This document shows, one piece after another, positions 38,431 to 45,570 of a DNA stretch of 64,000 nucleotides (position 1 is its first letter; every line of letters begins with the position of its first letter). Origin of the DNA: Rhodospirillaceae bacterium. GTDB taxonomy: Bacteria > Pseudomonadota > Alphaproteobacteria > Rhodospirillales > Rhodospirillaceae. Where the stretch lies: assembly GCA_028822445.1 (NCBI GenBank), contig JAPKDQ010000003.1:124001-188000 (forward strand), written 5' to 3'. The translations under genes were made by a program, and so were the position numbers. The notes below the pieces were generated by a model. The model made no database searches and was not told the origin of the DNA. It worked only from the letters and a program-made list of their open reading frames with translations.

Positions 38431-38975
38431 CGGCCTAGTCCAGGGTCTATTCCAGAGCCTTATTCTGGATACCGGACTACCGGGGGTAAGAATAGACGAA
38501 TCGGCGCGTACCTTACCTATGCCGTCGCAGTGTTGCAATTCGGGATATTATGCCTGAAACCAAAGAGAATTCCTCGGATTTAGCATTTGTTAAATGGTGA
38601 GGGCCACACTTATCCTGATATCTCTTACACTGAAGTGCATCAACTCAAAATGCTTTGCGGCGCGCCACCCATGACCCACACAGTAACACTTGGCTACGAA
38701 TGCTGGTATGCGGGCGATGGAATGCTCTACTCAGAGCACACCAGAACGTCGCATAGGCCAGCCAGAATTTCTTCCTCACATTGGGGGAAATCAATTGCCT
38801 TAACCGGCCAGGTCGGTGCCGTCAGAACACCCCCGGTAGATCAGGCGAATAACCTAAAAAAGTCCTAGTTCACAAGGAATCTTGGTCGCTCATAAGAGCA
38901 TAATGGCCTTGCGAGGCTTCTGAATCGATGAAAAGATAAACAATCTGATTATCACGACAAGGGATTGATCGGCCC
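38431..38975. other. Intergenic stretch with an uncertain 93-codon ORF
   Basis: The only plus-strand ORF (38587-38868) starts at TTG, has no clear Shine-Dalgarno and matches nothing I recognise. The minus strand has protein-like tracts (PVKAIDFPQCEEEILAGLCD) interrupted by several stops, so an old decayed gene is possible. No terminator or repeat stands out. I do not call a gene here. Confidence 0.3.
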
Positions 38976-39332
38976 GTGAATAAATTAGTGCGGATATCCG
39001 ATTACCGATACAAAGCGTCTGCCCTTCAATTTAATCGGTCTGAACTCAGTCAACTTCTTAGGCACTATTCATCCCGCGTCATAAGCGGGGAATGGAGAGA
39101 CTATGCCATAGGCTCCACTCCTGGGTTTGCTCAGTTTTGCATTTATCGCAACAGCCAGGAGGAGCCCCTGTTTACTATTACTAAACTGGCGACAGAGGGC
39201 AAAGCACGCAGTGCTAAGGCCCGCAAAGGACGGTATGTGGTCAGCAGCCACCACCACACGCTGAAGCAAAGTCACTCCCTGCTCGATGCCCTTCAAATCT
39301 TGGACAAACCGATCAAGCTCATTTCTTCCTAG
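38976..39332 (+). CDS. DUF2794 domain-containing protein
   Basis: Short protein of a family confined largely to alphaproteobacteria; its function is unknown. The core matches DUF2794: FNRSELSQLLRHYSSRVISG, EWRDYAIGSTPGFAQFCIYR, then ALQILDKPIKLISS at the end. The start is a GTG with a poor Shine-Dalgarno (AAGGGA far upstream). Length 118 is normal. It stands alone on the plus strand and marks the last clearly core gene before the accessory stretch. Confidence 0.8.
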   Translation: MNKLVRISDYRYKASALQFNRSELSQLLRHYSSRVISGEWRDYAIGSTPGFAQFCIYRNSQEEPLFTITKLATEGKARSAKARKGRYVVSSHHHTLKQSHSLLDALQILDKPIKLISS

Positions 39333-39442
39333 AGCTGCAAGATAAATTGATAACCTGTTGTTTTAAAACATAAATTAAATAACATGTTGCTATGCAGTAG
39401 AAGCATTGCAGTCATGCAGCAATACCCATTTATTTCATGCCC

Positions 39443-39459
39443 ACGTAATATTATTACGT
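39443..39459. promoter_or_regulatory. Perfect 17-bp palindrome, operator-like
   Basis: ACGTAATA-T-TATTACGT is an exact inverted repeat of two 8-bp arms. TATATA, a possible -10 element, follows at 39461-39466. Its symmetry and position before a leader and a short ORF suggest a binding site for a dimeric regulator; which one is not evident. Confidence 0.55.
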
Positions 39460-39464
39460 CTATA

Positions 39465-39507
39465 TATCGCGTATGAGACAGGCACACGTCGTGCCGAAAT
39501 CGCGATA
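39465..39507 (+). promoter_or_regulatory. Two-tier hairpin directly before a Shine-Dalgarno
   Basis: Outer arms TATCGCG (39465-39471) and CGCGATA (39501-39507) pair over 7 bp. An inner stem GGCAC/GTGCC (39481-39485 and 39491-39495) has a five-base loop. The last A of the outer stem is the first base of AAAGGAG, so folding could affect ribosome access. It matches no riboswitch class I know. Confidence 0.5.
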
Positions 39508-39520
39508 AAGGAGAAATGTA

Positions 39521-39619
39521 ATGGATATATTATCGAAGTACCTGCACATCACAGTCCTCGTTTCGACTGCGTTGTCTACTGGGGTTATCTTCGCGTCCAG
39601 CGCCCGCGCATTATTCTAA
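39521..39619 (+). CDS. Possible 32-residue membrane or secreted peptide
   Basis: This ORF is too short for the track. AAAGGAGA lies six bases before the ATG, one of the better Shine-Dalgarno sequences in the window. The product MDILSKYLHITVLVSTALST plus GVIFASSARALF looks like a signal peptide with an AxA-type site (SSARA) and almost nothing after it. It could be a true small membrane protein, a leader peptide, or the front of a secreted protein truncated by mutation. No family is recognised. Confidence 0.4.
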   Translation: MDILSKYLHITVLVSTALSTGVIFASSARALF

Positions 39620-39681
39620 GACAGCGCTGAGCACGAATCGACCCGGACACCTTTAAGCACAGGCTTACTCCTGATCAAGGG

Positions 39682-39876
39682 TTACTCGTCTTCGGAAATA
39701 TCTTCCTCGGCGAGACCCACATCAAGATCGGGAGTGAGCTTATCGCTTTGACCGGCCATCACTGCCCACACCTTCTTCTTGAATTCGGACCTCGCAAGAT
39801 CACTGATTGATTCGGTCAGCCAGAGCTCGCTAAGAATTCCAGCAGACACGTCTTGATCTGCATTTAGAACGCCTTT
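39682..39876 (-). other. 64-codon open frame in phase with, and directly after, the methyltransferase stop
   Basis: Reading on past the TAA of the methyltransferase at 39877 gives 64 sense codons before the next stop: KGVLNADQDVSAGILSELWL, then SEFKKKVWAVMAGQ, then an acidic end EEDISEDE. The composition looks protein-like. No ATG lies in this frame; a GTG (VSAGIL) is the only plausible start and has no Shine-Dalgarno. It could be an ancestral C-terminal domain cut off by a new stop, a readthrough extension, or a separate small gene. The paralogous methyltransferase at 41.1 kb has no such tail. Confidence 0.4.
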
Positions 39877-41064
39877 TTAGGCGGGTTTAATGGCCCCAAA
39901 TAAACTCCACGAGGTGTAATTTCCGTGCTGTGGCGGCGGCACTTCGCCCAAGGCCACTTGTTGGAAATACTCGGGCGTAGCCCCACCCACATCTGGGATC
40001 AAAGCAGTCCAACAATCCTCAGCGTCGAAGCCGCCACTGGTCATCAGGTCTTCGCAATCCTGCGAGCGGAAGTCACGGTAATGGGGCTCGTTATTATGCT
40101 CGTTATCCCAATCGAGATAGAAATTGTAATAGGCGTCGACCTGAGATGCGGGTGGCAATTCCATATGGACCATCATGCCGCCCGGCCTAAGCAAACGGCG
40201 ACACTCAGCCAGCGTCTTTTTGGTCGCCTTTACGGATAACTCATGGAAGAAGAAACTGGACACAATGAGATCAAATGAATTGTCGGGGAAATCAAGGGTC
40301 TCCGCATTCTGTTGTGAGAAGTGCGCGTTAACACCCCGCGATGCCGCGCGAGCATGGGCGTAGCGAAGACAGGGCGCAGCCACATCAACGCCATACAACT
40401 CAGCGTCAGGAAAAATATCGTAATAGGGAAACAGGTTGTTTCCAATCGTGCACCCGGTCTCAAGGATCTTCTCTGGTTTAAAGTCCGGGAAACGGATCGA
40501 TAGCCATTTGCTGACCGACGCTGCGACACCACTGCGCGTTTTGCTTGGTAATAGAGACCCGCGGAAAACCAAACCACCGTGGGCATAAATCGCCCCTTGC
40601 GCCACATCACGGTCAGCATGCTCACCCTGCCAACACCCAGGCATCAAGTGGACGTCCAATGTGTCGACGTAGTCCGGCATTTTAAGTTCGGGGTCGAGTG
40701 TCAGCGTGCCGCCATGAGAACTAGATTGCGCCGCCTGGTCCGCTATTGAAATCATATCCGGCAACTGGCGTTCAACTTCTTCACGCACAGAGTCCCAAAC
40801 CATCTCCTGCGCGTTGTAGCGCAGACTGCTCCAAACCCGGTACGTCAGATTATCTTCTATTGCATCGCGCACTTCTTCACCGGAATTCGGCTCCCGACCG
40901 TACTCGGACAGAAACGCAGGCTTAACCTTCACGTCATAGGCGTCGCGCATATCGTCAGCGACATCTTTCATGATGTGCTTACGTAAGCGGGAGACAAATC
41001 CCTGACGAGCCAGTTCGTCATGTGTCGGGTCCACAAGGCTGTCGATATCGCGGATAGCGTTCAT
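39877..41064 (-). CDS. Class I SAM-dependent methyltransferase, copy 1
   Basis: Two-part protein. The N-terminal 170 residues are helical and of unknown family (PTHDELARQGFVSRLRKHIM, then RVWSSLRYNAQEMVWDSV). The Rossmann-type methyltransferase domain begins at ILETGCTIGNNLFPYYDIFP, with acidic motif II in ELYGVDVAAPCLRYA and motif IV in FDLIVSSFFFHELS, then LLRPGGMMVHMELPP. The C-terminus has many aromatic residues. Cytoplasmic by prediction; substrate unknown. The next gene upstream on the same strand is a clear paralog, 78 bp away, so the two are probably cotranscribed. The first glycine of motif I reads E-T-G-C rather than D-x-G-x. Confidence 0.85.
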   Translation of the reverse strand: MNAIRDIDSLVDPTHDELARQGFVSRLRKHIMKDVADDMRDAYDVKVKPAFLSEYGREPNSGEEVRDAIEDNLTYRVWSSLRYNAQEMVWDSVREEVERQLPDMISIADQAAQSSSHGGTLTLDPELKMPDYVDTLDVHLMPGCWQGEHADRDVAQGAIYAHGGLVFRGSLLPSKTRSGVAASVSKWLSIRFPDFKPEKILETGCTIGNNLFPYYDIFPDAELYGVDVAAPCLRYAHARAASRGVNAHFSQQNAETLDFPDNSFDLIVSSFFFHELSVKATKKTLAECRRLLRPGGMMVHMELPPASQVDAYYNFYLDWDNEHNNEPHYRDFRSQDCEDLMTSGGFDAEDCWTALIPDVGGATPEYFQQVALGEVPPPQHGNYTSWSLFGAIKPA

Positions 41065-41142
41065 AGCTGAACTCCATAGGTGTCAGTCATGGTACCCTAT
41101 AGTATCATCTCCACCACCGACATAATCAACGGAGGTGCTGGA

Positions 41143-42357
41143 TTACTTTCCAGCACCGAACAAGTAGTAGCTTGAGAAATTGCTGTGCTGCGGGGCTTCC
41201 GACTCGCCATGGGCAAAGGCGGCAAACTCATCGTCGGTCAGGCCGCCACGGTCTGGGATACGAACCAGACCACATGTCTCCGACGCAAATCCGGCTTCTT
41301 CAAGCAACCCAACCGGGTCTTGCTTGCGGAAGGCCGCATAATGGGGCTCATGATTGTGGTACGCGTCCCAGTCGAGAAAGAAGTTGTAGTAAGGGCCCAT
41401 CGCCTTGGTAGGTGGCAGTTCCATATGAATCGTCACGCCGCCCGGCGCCAACACACGATGGACTTCGGCGAGAATTTTCTTCGTCGACGGAACAGCTATC
41501 TCATGGAAAAAGAAACTTGAGACGACGAGATCAAATGAGCAGTCTTCAAAATCCATGGACTCGGCATTCTGTTGTGAGAAATGCGCCGTGATGCCACGGG
41601 ACTCCGCACGGGCATGGCCATATCGCAACACAGGCGCGCCGACATCGATACCAAAAAGCTCTGCGTCAGGAAAGGCCGACTGGAATGGCGATAAGTTCGA
41701 TCCAATGGTGCAACCAAGATCGAGAATGCGCTTGGGCTTAAAATTCGGATATTTGATACGCAAGTAATGGGCTATTGAATCCGCAACACCGCCTTTGCCT
41801 GGGTTTTTCGTTTTTCTGAGGCCACCAGAAAACACCTGGGTACCGCGCGCATAAATTGCACCGACTGCGATATCGTTTTTCACGAATTCCGTGTGAAAAC
41901 AGCCCGGCATCAAATGGATATCAAGTGAGCTCACGGCCTTCGGAATAGCCAGATCTGGGTTAAGGCGCAACGTGCCACCAGCGGGAGAAACTTTCGCAGC
42001 CTGCTCGGCCACCTCAATCATCTTGGGCAATTCGCGTTCAACCTCGTCGAGCACTGAGCCCCAGACCATTTCCTGGGCATTAAAACGCATGGAAGACCAG
42101 AAACGATAAAAACTGTTCGGCTCCATTGCTTTACGAACCGCAATCGCATCACCAGGTGCGTCACCTGTCTTTGCTTTCACCGACGGCTCTACGGTCCCGT
42201 CATAAACCGCGCGCATCTCTTGGGCCATATCCGTCATGATGACTTTTCGCATCTGCGCCACATACCCTTGGCGCGCTGCCTCGTCGTGGGTGGGTTGAGC
42301 AAATCCATCAATGGCAGGTAGACAGGCTTCTCCAGATGCTTTTTCTTCGCGGTACAT
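41143..42357 (-). CDS. Class I SAM-dependent methyltransferase, copy 2
   Basis: Paralog of the neighbouring gene, alignable along its whole length at about half identity by eye. It shares the N-terminal helical domain (PTHDEAARQGYVAQMRKVIM, then RFWSSMRFNAQEMVWGSV). Motif I is the more canonical ILDLGCTIGSNL. FGIDVGAPVLRYGHARAESRG and FDLVVSSFFFHEI are shared with copy 1, as is HFSQQNAE. It ends 64 codons earlier in phase than copy 1 would with its post-stop extension. First gene of the pair; a weak AGAGTTCT precedes the ATG. Substrate unknown. Confidence 0.85.
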   Translation of the reverse strand: MYREEKASGEACLPAIDGFAQPTHDEAARQGYVAQMRKVIMTDMAQEMRAVYDGTVEPSVKAKTGDAPGDAIAVRKAMEPNSFYRFWSSMRFNAQEMVWGSVLDEVERELPKMIEVAEQAAKVSPAGGTLRLNPDLAIPKAVSSLDIHLMPGCFHTEFVKNDIAVGAIYARGTQVFSGGLRKTKNPGKGGVADSIAHYLRIKYPNFKPKRILDLGCTIGSNLSPFQSAFPDAELFGIDVGAPVLRYGHARAESRGITAHFSQQNAESMDFEDCSFDLVVSSFFFHEIAVPSTKKILAEVHRVLAPGGVTIHMELPPTKAMGPYYNFFLDWDAYHNHEPHYAAFRKQDPVGLLEEAGFASETCGLVRIPDRGGLTDDEFAAFAHGESEAPQHSNFSSYYLFGAGK

Positions 42358-42669
42358 AGAACTCTCCGGTCAATCTTCTAACGCCATTATACGCCTCAGC
42401 ATTAGCCGGTATATCAGAAGTTTTTCAGCTCTTTTCAACTGGAATCTATGGTTGCGCTTAAATTAAGCAGCGAAAACCATCCAGTCGGTGACTTTGTAAC
42501 GGTAGCCAGGGATTTAAGAAATCAGCTGAGCAAGAGATTGCTTAGGCGCAGCGCGACCCTGGTCTTGAGTGCAATAATTTGGAAGGTGTCAGTCTTCGTG
42601 AGGAACTGTTAGCTATTGATAATTGCACCTGCCTAATATTCAAGCTCACTGGCCGAAAAGTAAATAAGT
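42358..42669. other. Intergenic stretch before the GIY-YIG-like gene
   Basis: A 54-codon plus-strand ORF (42448-42612, MVALKLSSENHPVGDFVTVA at its start) has no good Shine-Dalgarno and matches nothing I recognise. Another frame gives GVSLREELLAIDNCTCLIFK, running into the next gene. It may be decayed coding sequence. The visible drop toward AT-rich DNA begins about here. Confidence 0.25.
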
Positions 42670-43509
42670 ATGAAAAAAACTCTCGCGTGGACTGACTTGT
42701 TACCATTCACAGAGCACATCAAAATTAATTCTTTTGTGGGTCACGCAGCCAAAAAGGGAACATGGATGACTTCTCTCGAAGGTGACCTTAATTACCTATC
42801 ATCAGCAGAGGGTTGTTCACCCGTACTTAATGGTTTGTTAGATTTTAAAAATAACAAACCTCCCGCGTGTGGTCTTTATTTCCTCAGAGTGGATGTTGGT
42901 AACGGTATGCAGGATTTCGAACCAGAAAATACATCTGGATATTTTGATTACATTGGGATGGCAACTGCAGGGGGAAATTACCCACTTTTCCAACAAGGCA
43001 TTTTCGGCAGAATGTACGACCATTACCGAAAATTAACGTGCCTCCCTGCGAGGGGCCAAATTAATAAATTAATCCAAAAATACTACTTTAAGATTACAGA
43101 TGCTGAGCAACAGAAAGAAAACAGAAGCAAAGCGATTGAACTTCTAAAGGTTCAAAAATTTAAAGACTATGAAGAACTGAGGGCTTTTCTTCATGCACCC
43201 CATTTACCCCATGGTGATTTCCCATCAACAACTACTGAATACGGCACGACAGCAAACTTTCAAAAATGTTTTCAGCTCTGCACCACACAATATGACCTCA
43301 ATACAACAGATAAGATAAAGATATTTTTCGAAGAACATGTGAAGGTGTCCTTCTTCATTATACCGGGTTCCCAAAAGTCAAAGTTTGTTGAAACAGTTGC
43401 AAAAGGTGAAGGGCTGGCTATTGCAGAATATAAAAACCACTTCGATGGCATTCCCAGCCTGAACCAGCGTGATGAGTTAACAGTCAGCTCGCTCCCAGCG
43501 GGTTTGTAA
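42670..43509 (+). CDS. Unrecognised protein with GIY-YIG-nuclease-like motifs
   Basis: No close family is recognised. The order of short motifs resembles a GIY-YIG nuclease: GLYFLRV at 68-74 (GIY strand), YIGMA at 94-98 (YIG strand), RMYDHYRKL with Arg114 and His118 (catalytic helix), and EYKNHFDGIPSLN with Glu253 and Asn265 (metal-binding Glu and terminal Asn). If this is right, the domain is split by an insertion of about 130 residues (rich in Lys and Glu) that is unusual for the family. The gene is AT-rich (about one third GC in sampled lines), lacks a good Shine-Dalgarno and stands alone, all consistent with transfer. It might be a DNA-damaging accessory or defence enzyme, but this is inference. 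Confidence 0.45.
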   Translation: MKKTLAWTDLLPFTEHIKINSFVGHAAKKGTWMTSLEGDLNYLSSAEGCSPVLNGLLDFKNNKPPACGLYFLRVDVGNGMQDFEPENTSGYFDYIGMATAGGNYPLFQQGIFGRMYDHYRKLTCLPARGQINKLIQKYYFKITDAEQQKENRSKAIELLKVQKFKDYEELRAFLHAPHLPHGDFPSTTTEYGTTANFQKCFQLCTTQYDLNTTDKIKIFFEEHVKVSFFIIPGSQKSKFVETVAKGEGLAIAEYKNHFDGIPSLNQRDELTVSSLPAGL

Positions 43510-43702
43510 AAGATTAGCACGTATCCAGCGCATGGCCTGGACATGTTAGAAGGTTCATAGCGGACTCAAGACGAACGCCAAATCACCATGGGTTACTCGC
43601 GCAAAGAAAATGTATGAACTGTCATCATGTTGATTCAGTAGGATGAAGAAAACCGGCAGTATTCACCTGGTTGCCAGGGCACCTTTACCAAGGAATATGC
43701 GC

Positions 43703-44659
43703 ATGACCGGTTCGAATTCTCGCTTAATTTTCACTCTCTTAATTGGGGCGCTACTGGCGATCAATAATGCGAGGGTCATCGCTGCTGAACCTGCACTCAA
43801 GGCCACCATCCTCGGTTCGGGCTATGTGGAGCCCTTGGCCGACAAATACGGGGCGAGTATTCTGGTCGAAGCCGGAACGGAAAAACTGCTGTTCGATGCT
43901 GGGCGCGGTACAACCATACGCCTCAACCAAATCCCCGTTCCCTACGATGCGATCGACAAAGTTTTCCTCACCCACCTCCATTCCGACCACGTGGTCGGCT
44001 TGCCAGATCTATACCTCACCGGCTGGGTGCTTGGGCGACGCGACACGCCACTGCGGCTTTGGGGGCCGGAGGGCACGTCTCAAATGGCAAAACATATGGT
44101 TCATGCCTTTGATTTTGATATCACCGTCCGCCGTGACACACACACCCGCTACGCCGCCATTGGCGCCACTATCGATGCAATGGATTTTGAGGGCGGCGTC
44201 ATCTACGACGCCAATGGAATCACCGTCACCGCTTTTACCGTCGACCATGGCCCGGTCAAGCCGGCCTTCGGGTTTCGCGTCGATTATGCAGGAAGGTCCA
44301 TTGGGATATCCGGTGACACGCGGCCGAGTAATAATTTAATAGCTCACACCCGAGACGTCGACGTTTTGTTCCATGAGGCCTTCGCGCCTGAGGCGTATTC
44401 TGCTGCTCACCCCGATGTGCCATACTTAGTGATCAAAGCAATTGAAAGCGTACACACCACACCCAGCCAGGCTGGCAAAATCTTTGCGGCGGTGAACCCC
44501 AAGCTAGCGGTATTTTATCACATCGATCCGGGTAAAACATTTGCTGACGAGCTAACTCGCGACGCCCGAAAATACTATAATGGACCTCTCGAGGTGGGCG
44601 AAGATTTAATGTCCTTCAATATCGGTGAAGAGATTAAAGTGAGGCGACAGCTCCCCTAG
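43703..44659 (+). CDS. Exported MBL-fold metallo-hydrolase (RNase Z/arylsulfatase-like branch)
   Basis: The dimetal motif THLHSDHVVG is present, and the later ligands are in TVDHGPV, ISGDTRPS and FYHID. The layout resembles secreted members of the RNase Z/arylsulfatase branch of the MBL superfamily, not glyoxalase II. I start it at the ATG at 43703, which AAGGA precedes at eight bases and which yields a clean signal peptide (LIFTLLIGALLAINNARVIAA). The track start at 43643 would put 20 polar residues before the signal. Substrate unknown. Its 3' end is partly duplicated 840 bp downstream, beyond the phosphatase gene. Confidence 0.85.
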   Translation: MTGSNSRLIFTLLIGALLAINNARVIAAEPALKATILGSGYVEPLADKYGASILVEAGTEKLLFDAGRGTTIRLNQIPVPYDAIDKVFLTHLHSDHVVGLPDLYLTGWVLGRRDTPLRLWGPEGTSQMAKHMVHAFDFDITVRRDTHTRYAAIGATIDAMDFEGGVIYDANGITVTAFTVDHGPVKPAFGFRVDYAGRSIGISGDTRPSNNLIAHTRDVDVLFHEAFAPEAYSAAHPDVPYLVIKAIESVHTTPSQAGKIFAAVNPKLAVFYHIDPGKTFADELTRDARKYYNGPLEVGEDLMSFNIGEEIKVRRQLP

Positions 44660-44729
44660 TCCTTTAAAAATGTTGGCTGAGCATCTAAAGGGGAAACAGC
44701 GAATTCAAAAACAAACCCAAATACTATTT
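44622..44729 (+). repeat. Direct repeat, copy A (3' end of the MBL hydrolase gene)
   Basis: TCGGTGAAGAGATTAAAGTG and the following stop codon and downstream bases recur at 45464-45570. In between lies the phosphatase gene. Copies are roughly three quarters identical by eye over about 107 bp, both in the coding end (GEEIKVRRQLP versus GEEIKVRRHLP) and in the non-coding part (TAGTCCTTT, TTGGCTGA, ATCTAAA). Confidence 0.75.
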
Positions 44730-44844
44730 TTCCTGCTTGTTCATAGGTGGTCTTTTTTAAAGAACAAATTATGGACATGTATCCATTAGTAATATTTGCC
44801 ATATTACAGCCTCTGTAATTGGATAACGTTTCTCAAGACTAAAT

Positions 44845-45390
44845 TTATACGGCCTCCAGCCCAATAATTAATTTCCATTGGTCGCTCATTGTAGGGAGCC
44901 ACTTTTTGAGCAACGGTGAGGCTGCTTTCTCATGAGCCACTCCTTTTCTCAAAGTTAAATATTTATACATAAAAACAGACACCCGATAATTAGCAGCGCA
45001 ATGGACGAAGACCCTATCATTCTCAAAAGAATCCATAGCACTAAAAAAATGCTCAAGGTGATCAGAAGTTGGCGCATCAAAAGGCACGGGAATGTGCATG
45101 TATTTCATACCCAGGGAAGTAACAATTTTGTCCTCTCCAGGGATTGCATTATCCGAGTCATGCATGGCTAAATTTATTACCACCGAGTAATTTGCTTTAG
45201 CTATTTCATTTATTTGACTAATGTTTGGCTGCCCACCTGTGCCAATGTTATCAGTTATCTGAAAAAAATTGGCGATGTCTTCCATGCCGCCCTCTTTCAA
45301 ATCTTCTCTCGAAAGAGAAGCGCTAGACAATAAAGACAAGCCTAAAATTAACGGTAATATTTTTATTTTTTTCACGTCGTTCACACTCAA
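44845..45390 (-). CDS. Exported DUF442-like dual-specificity phosphatase family protein
   Basis: A signal peptide (LPLILGLSLLSSASLS) precedes a domain like the DSP-type phosphatases related to DUF442/Blh N-termini: NIGTGGQPNISQINEIAKAN (the substrate-binding loop region), VVINLAMHD, and the active-site strand RVFVHCAANYRVSVF with Cys131 and Arg136. The loop is C-x4-R, one residue shorter than the canonical C-x5-R; I recall the same HCAANYR form in related annotated phosphatases, but activity is uncertain. AT-rich, on the opposite strand to the MBL gene and enclosed by the direct repeat. In Blh proteins of other proteobacteria a DUF442 domain is fused to an MBL domain; here they are neighbours, though the MBL type differs. 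Confidence 0.65.
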   Translation of the reverse strand: MSVNDVKKIKILPLILGLSLLSSASLSREDLKEGGMEDIANFFQITDNIGTGGQPNISQINEIAKANYSVVINLAMHDSDNAIPGEDKIVTSLGMKYMHIPVPFDAPTSDHLEHFFSAMDSFENDRVFVHCAANYRVSVFMYKYLTLRKGVAHEKAASPLLKKWLPTMSDQWKLIIGLEAV

Positions 45391-45463
45391 AAAAAGGGGT
45401 TTCTAAGAATGGATAGCGTTCTTAGTGCTATGGGGTTTCTTGTTTGTGAGTTTTTAACTTGGG

Positions 45464-45570
45464 TCGGTGAGGAGATTAAAGTGCGACGGCATCTTCCCTA
45501 GTCCTTTTAAATCATTGGCTGACTATCTAAAAATTAGACACCCGATTTCAAAACAAAATCAAAGACTATA
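45464..45570 (+). repeat. Direct repeat, copy B (decayed second copy of the MBL gene tail)
   Basis: Reads VGEEIKVRRHLP and a TAG at 45499-45501 on the plus strand, matching the last codons of the MBL hydrolase, then the same downstream non-coding pattern. Nothing before it looks like the rest of that gene. It overlaps the 3' end of the TPR gene's region only by its last bases. Confidence 0.7.

Noticed and set aside
38131-38583. 150-codon plus-strand ORF
   Set aside because: Mostly antisense to the yfgM-like gene; composition and lack of a start signal argue against coding.
39406-39630. 74-codon track ORF over the palindrome and hairpin
   Set aside because: Runs in a different frame from the 32-codon ORF, starts within inverted repeats and has no Shine-Dalgarno.
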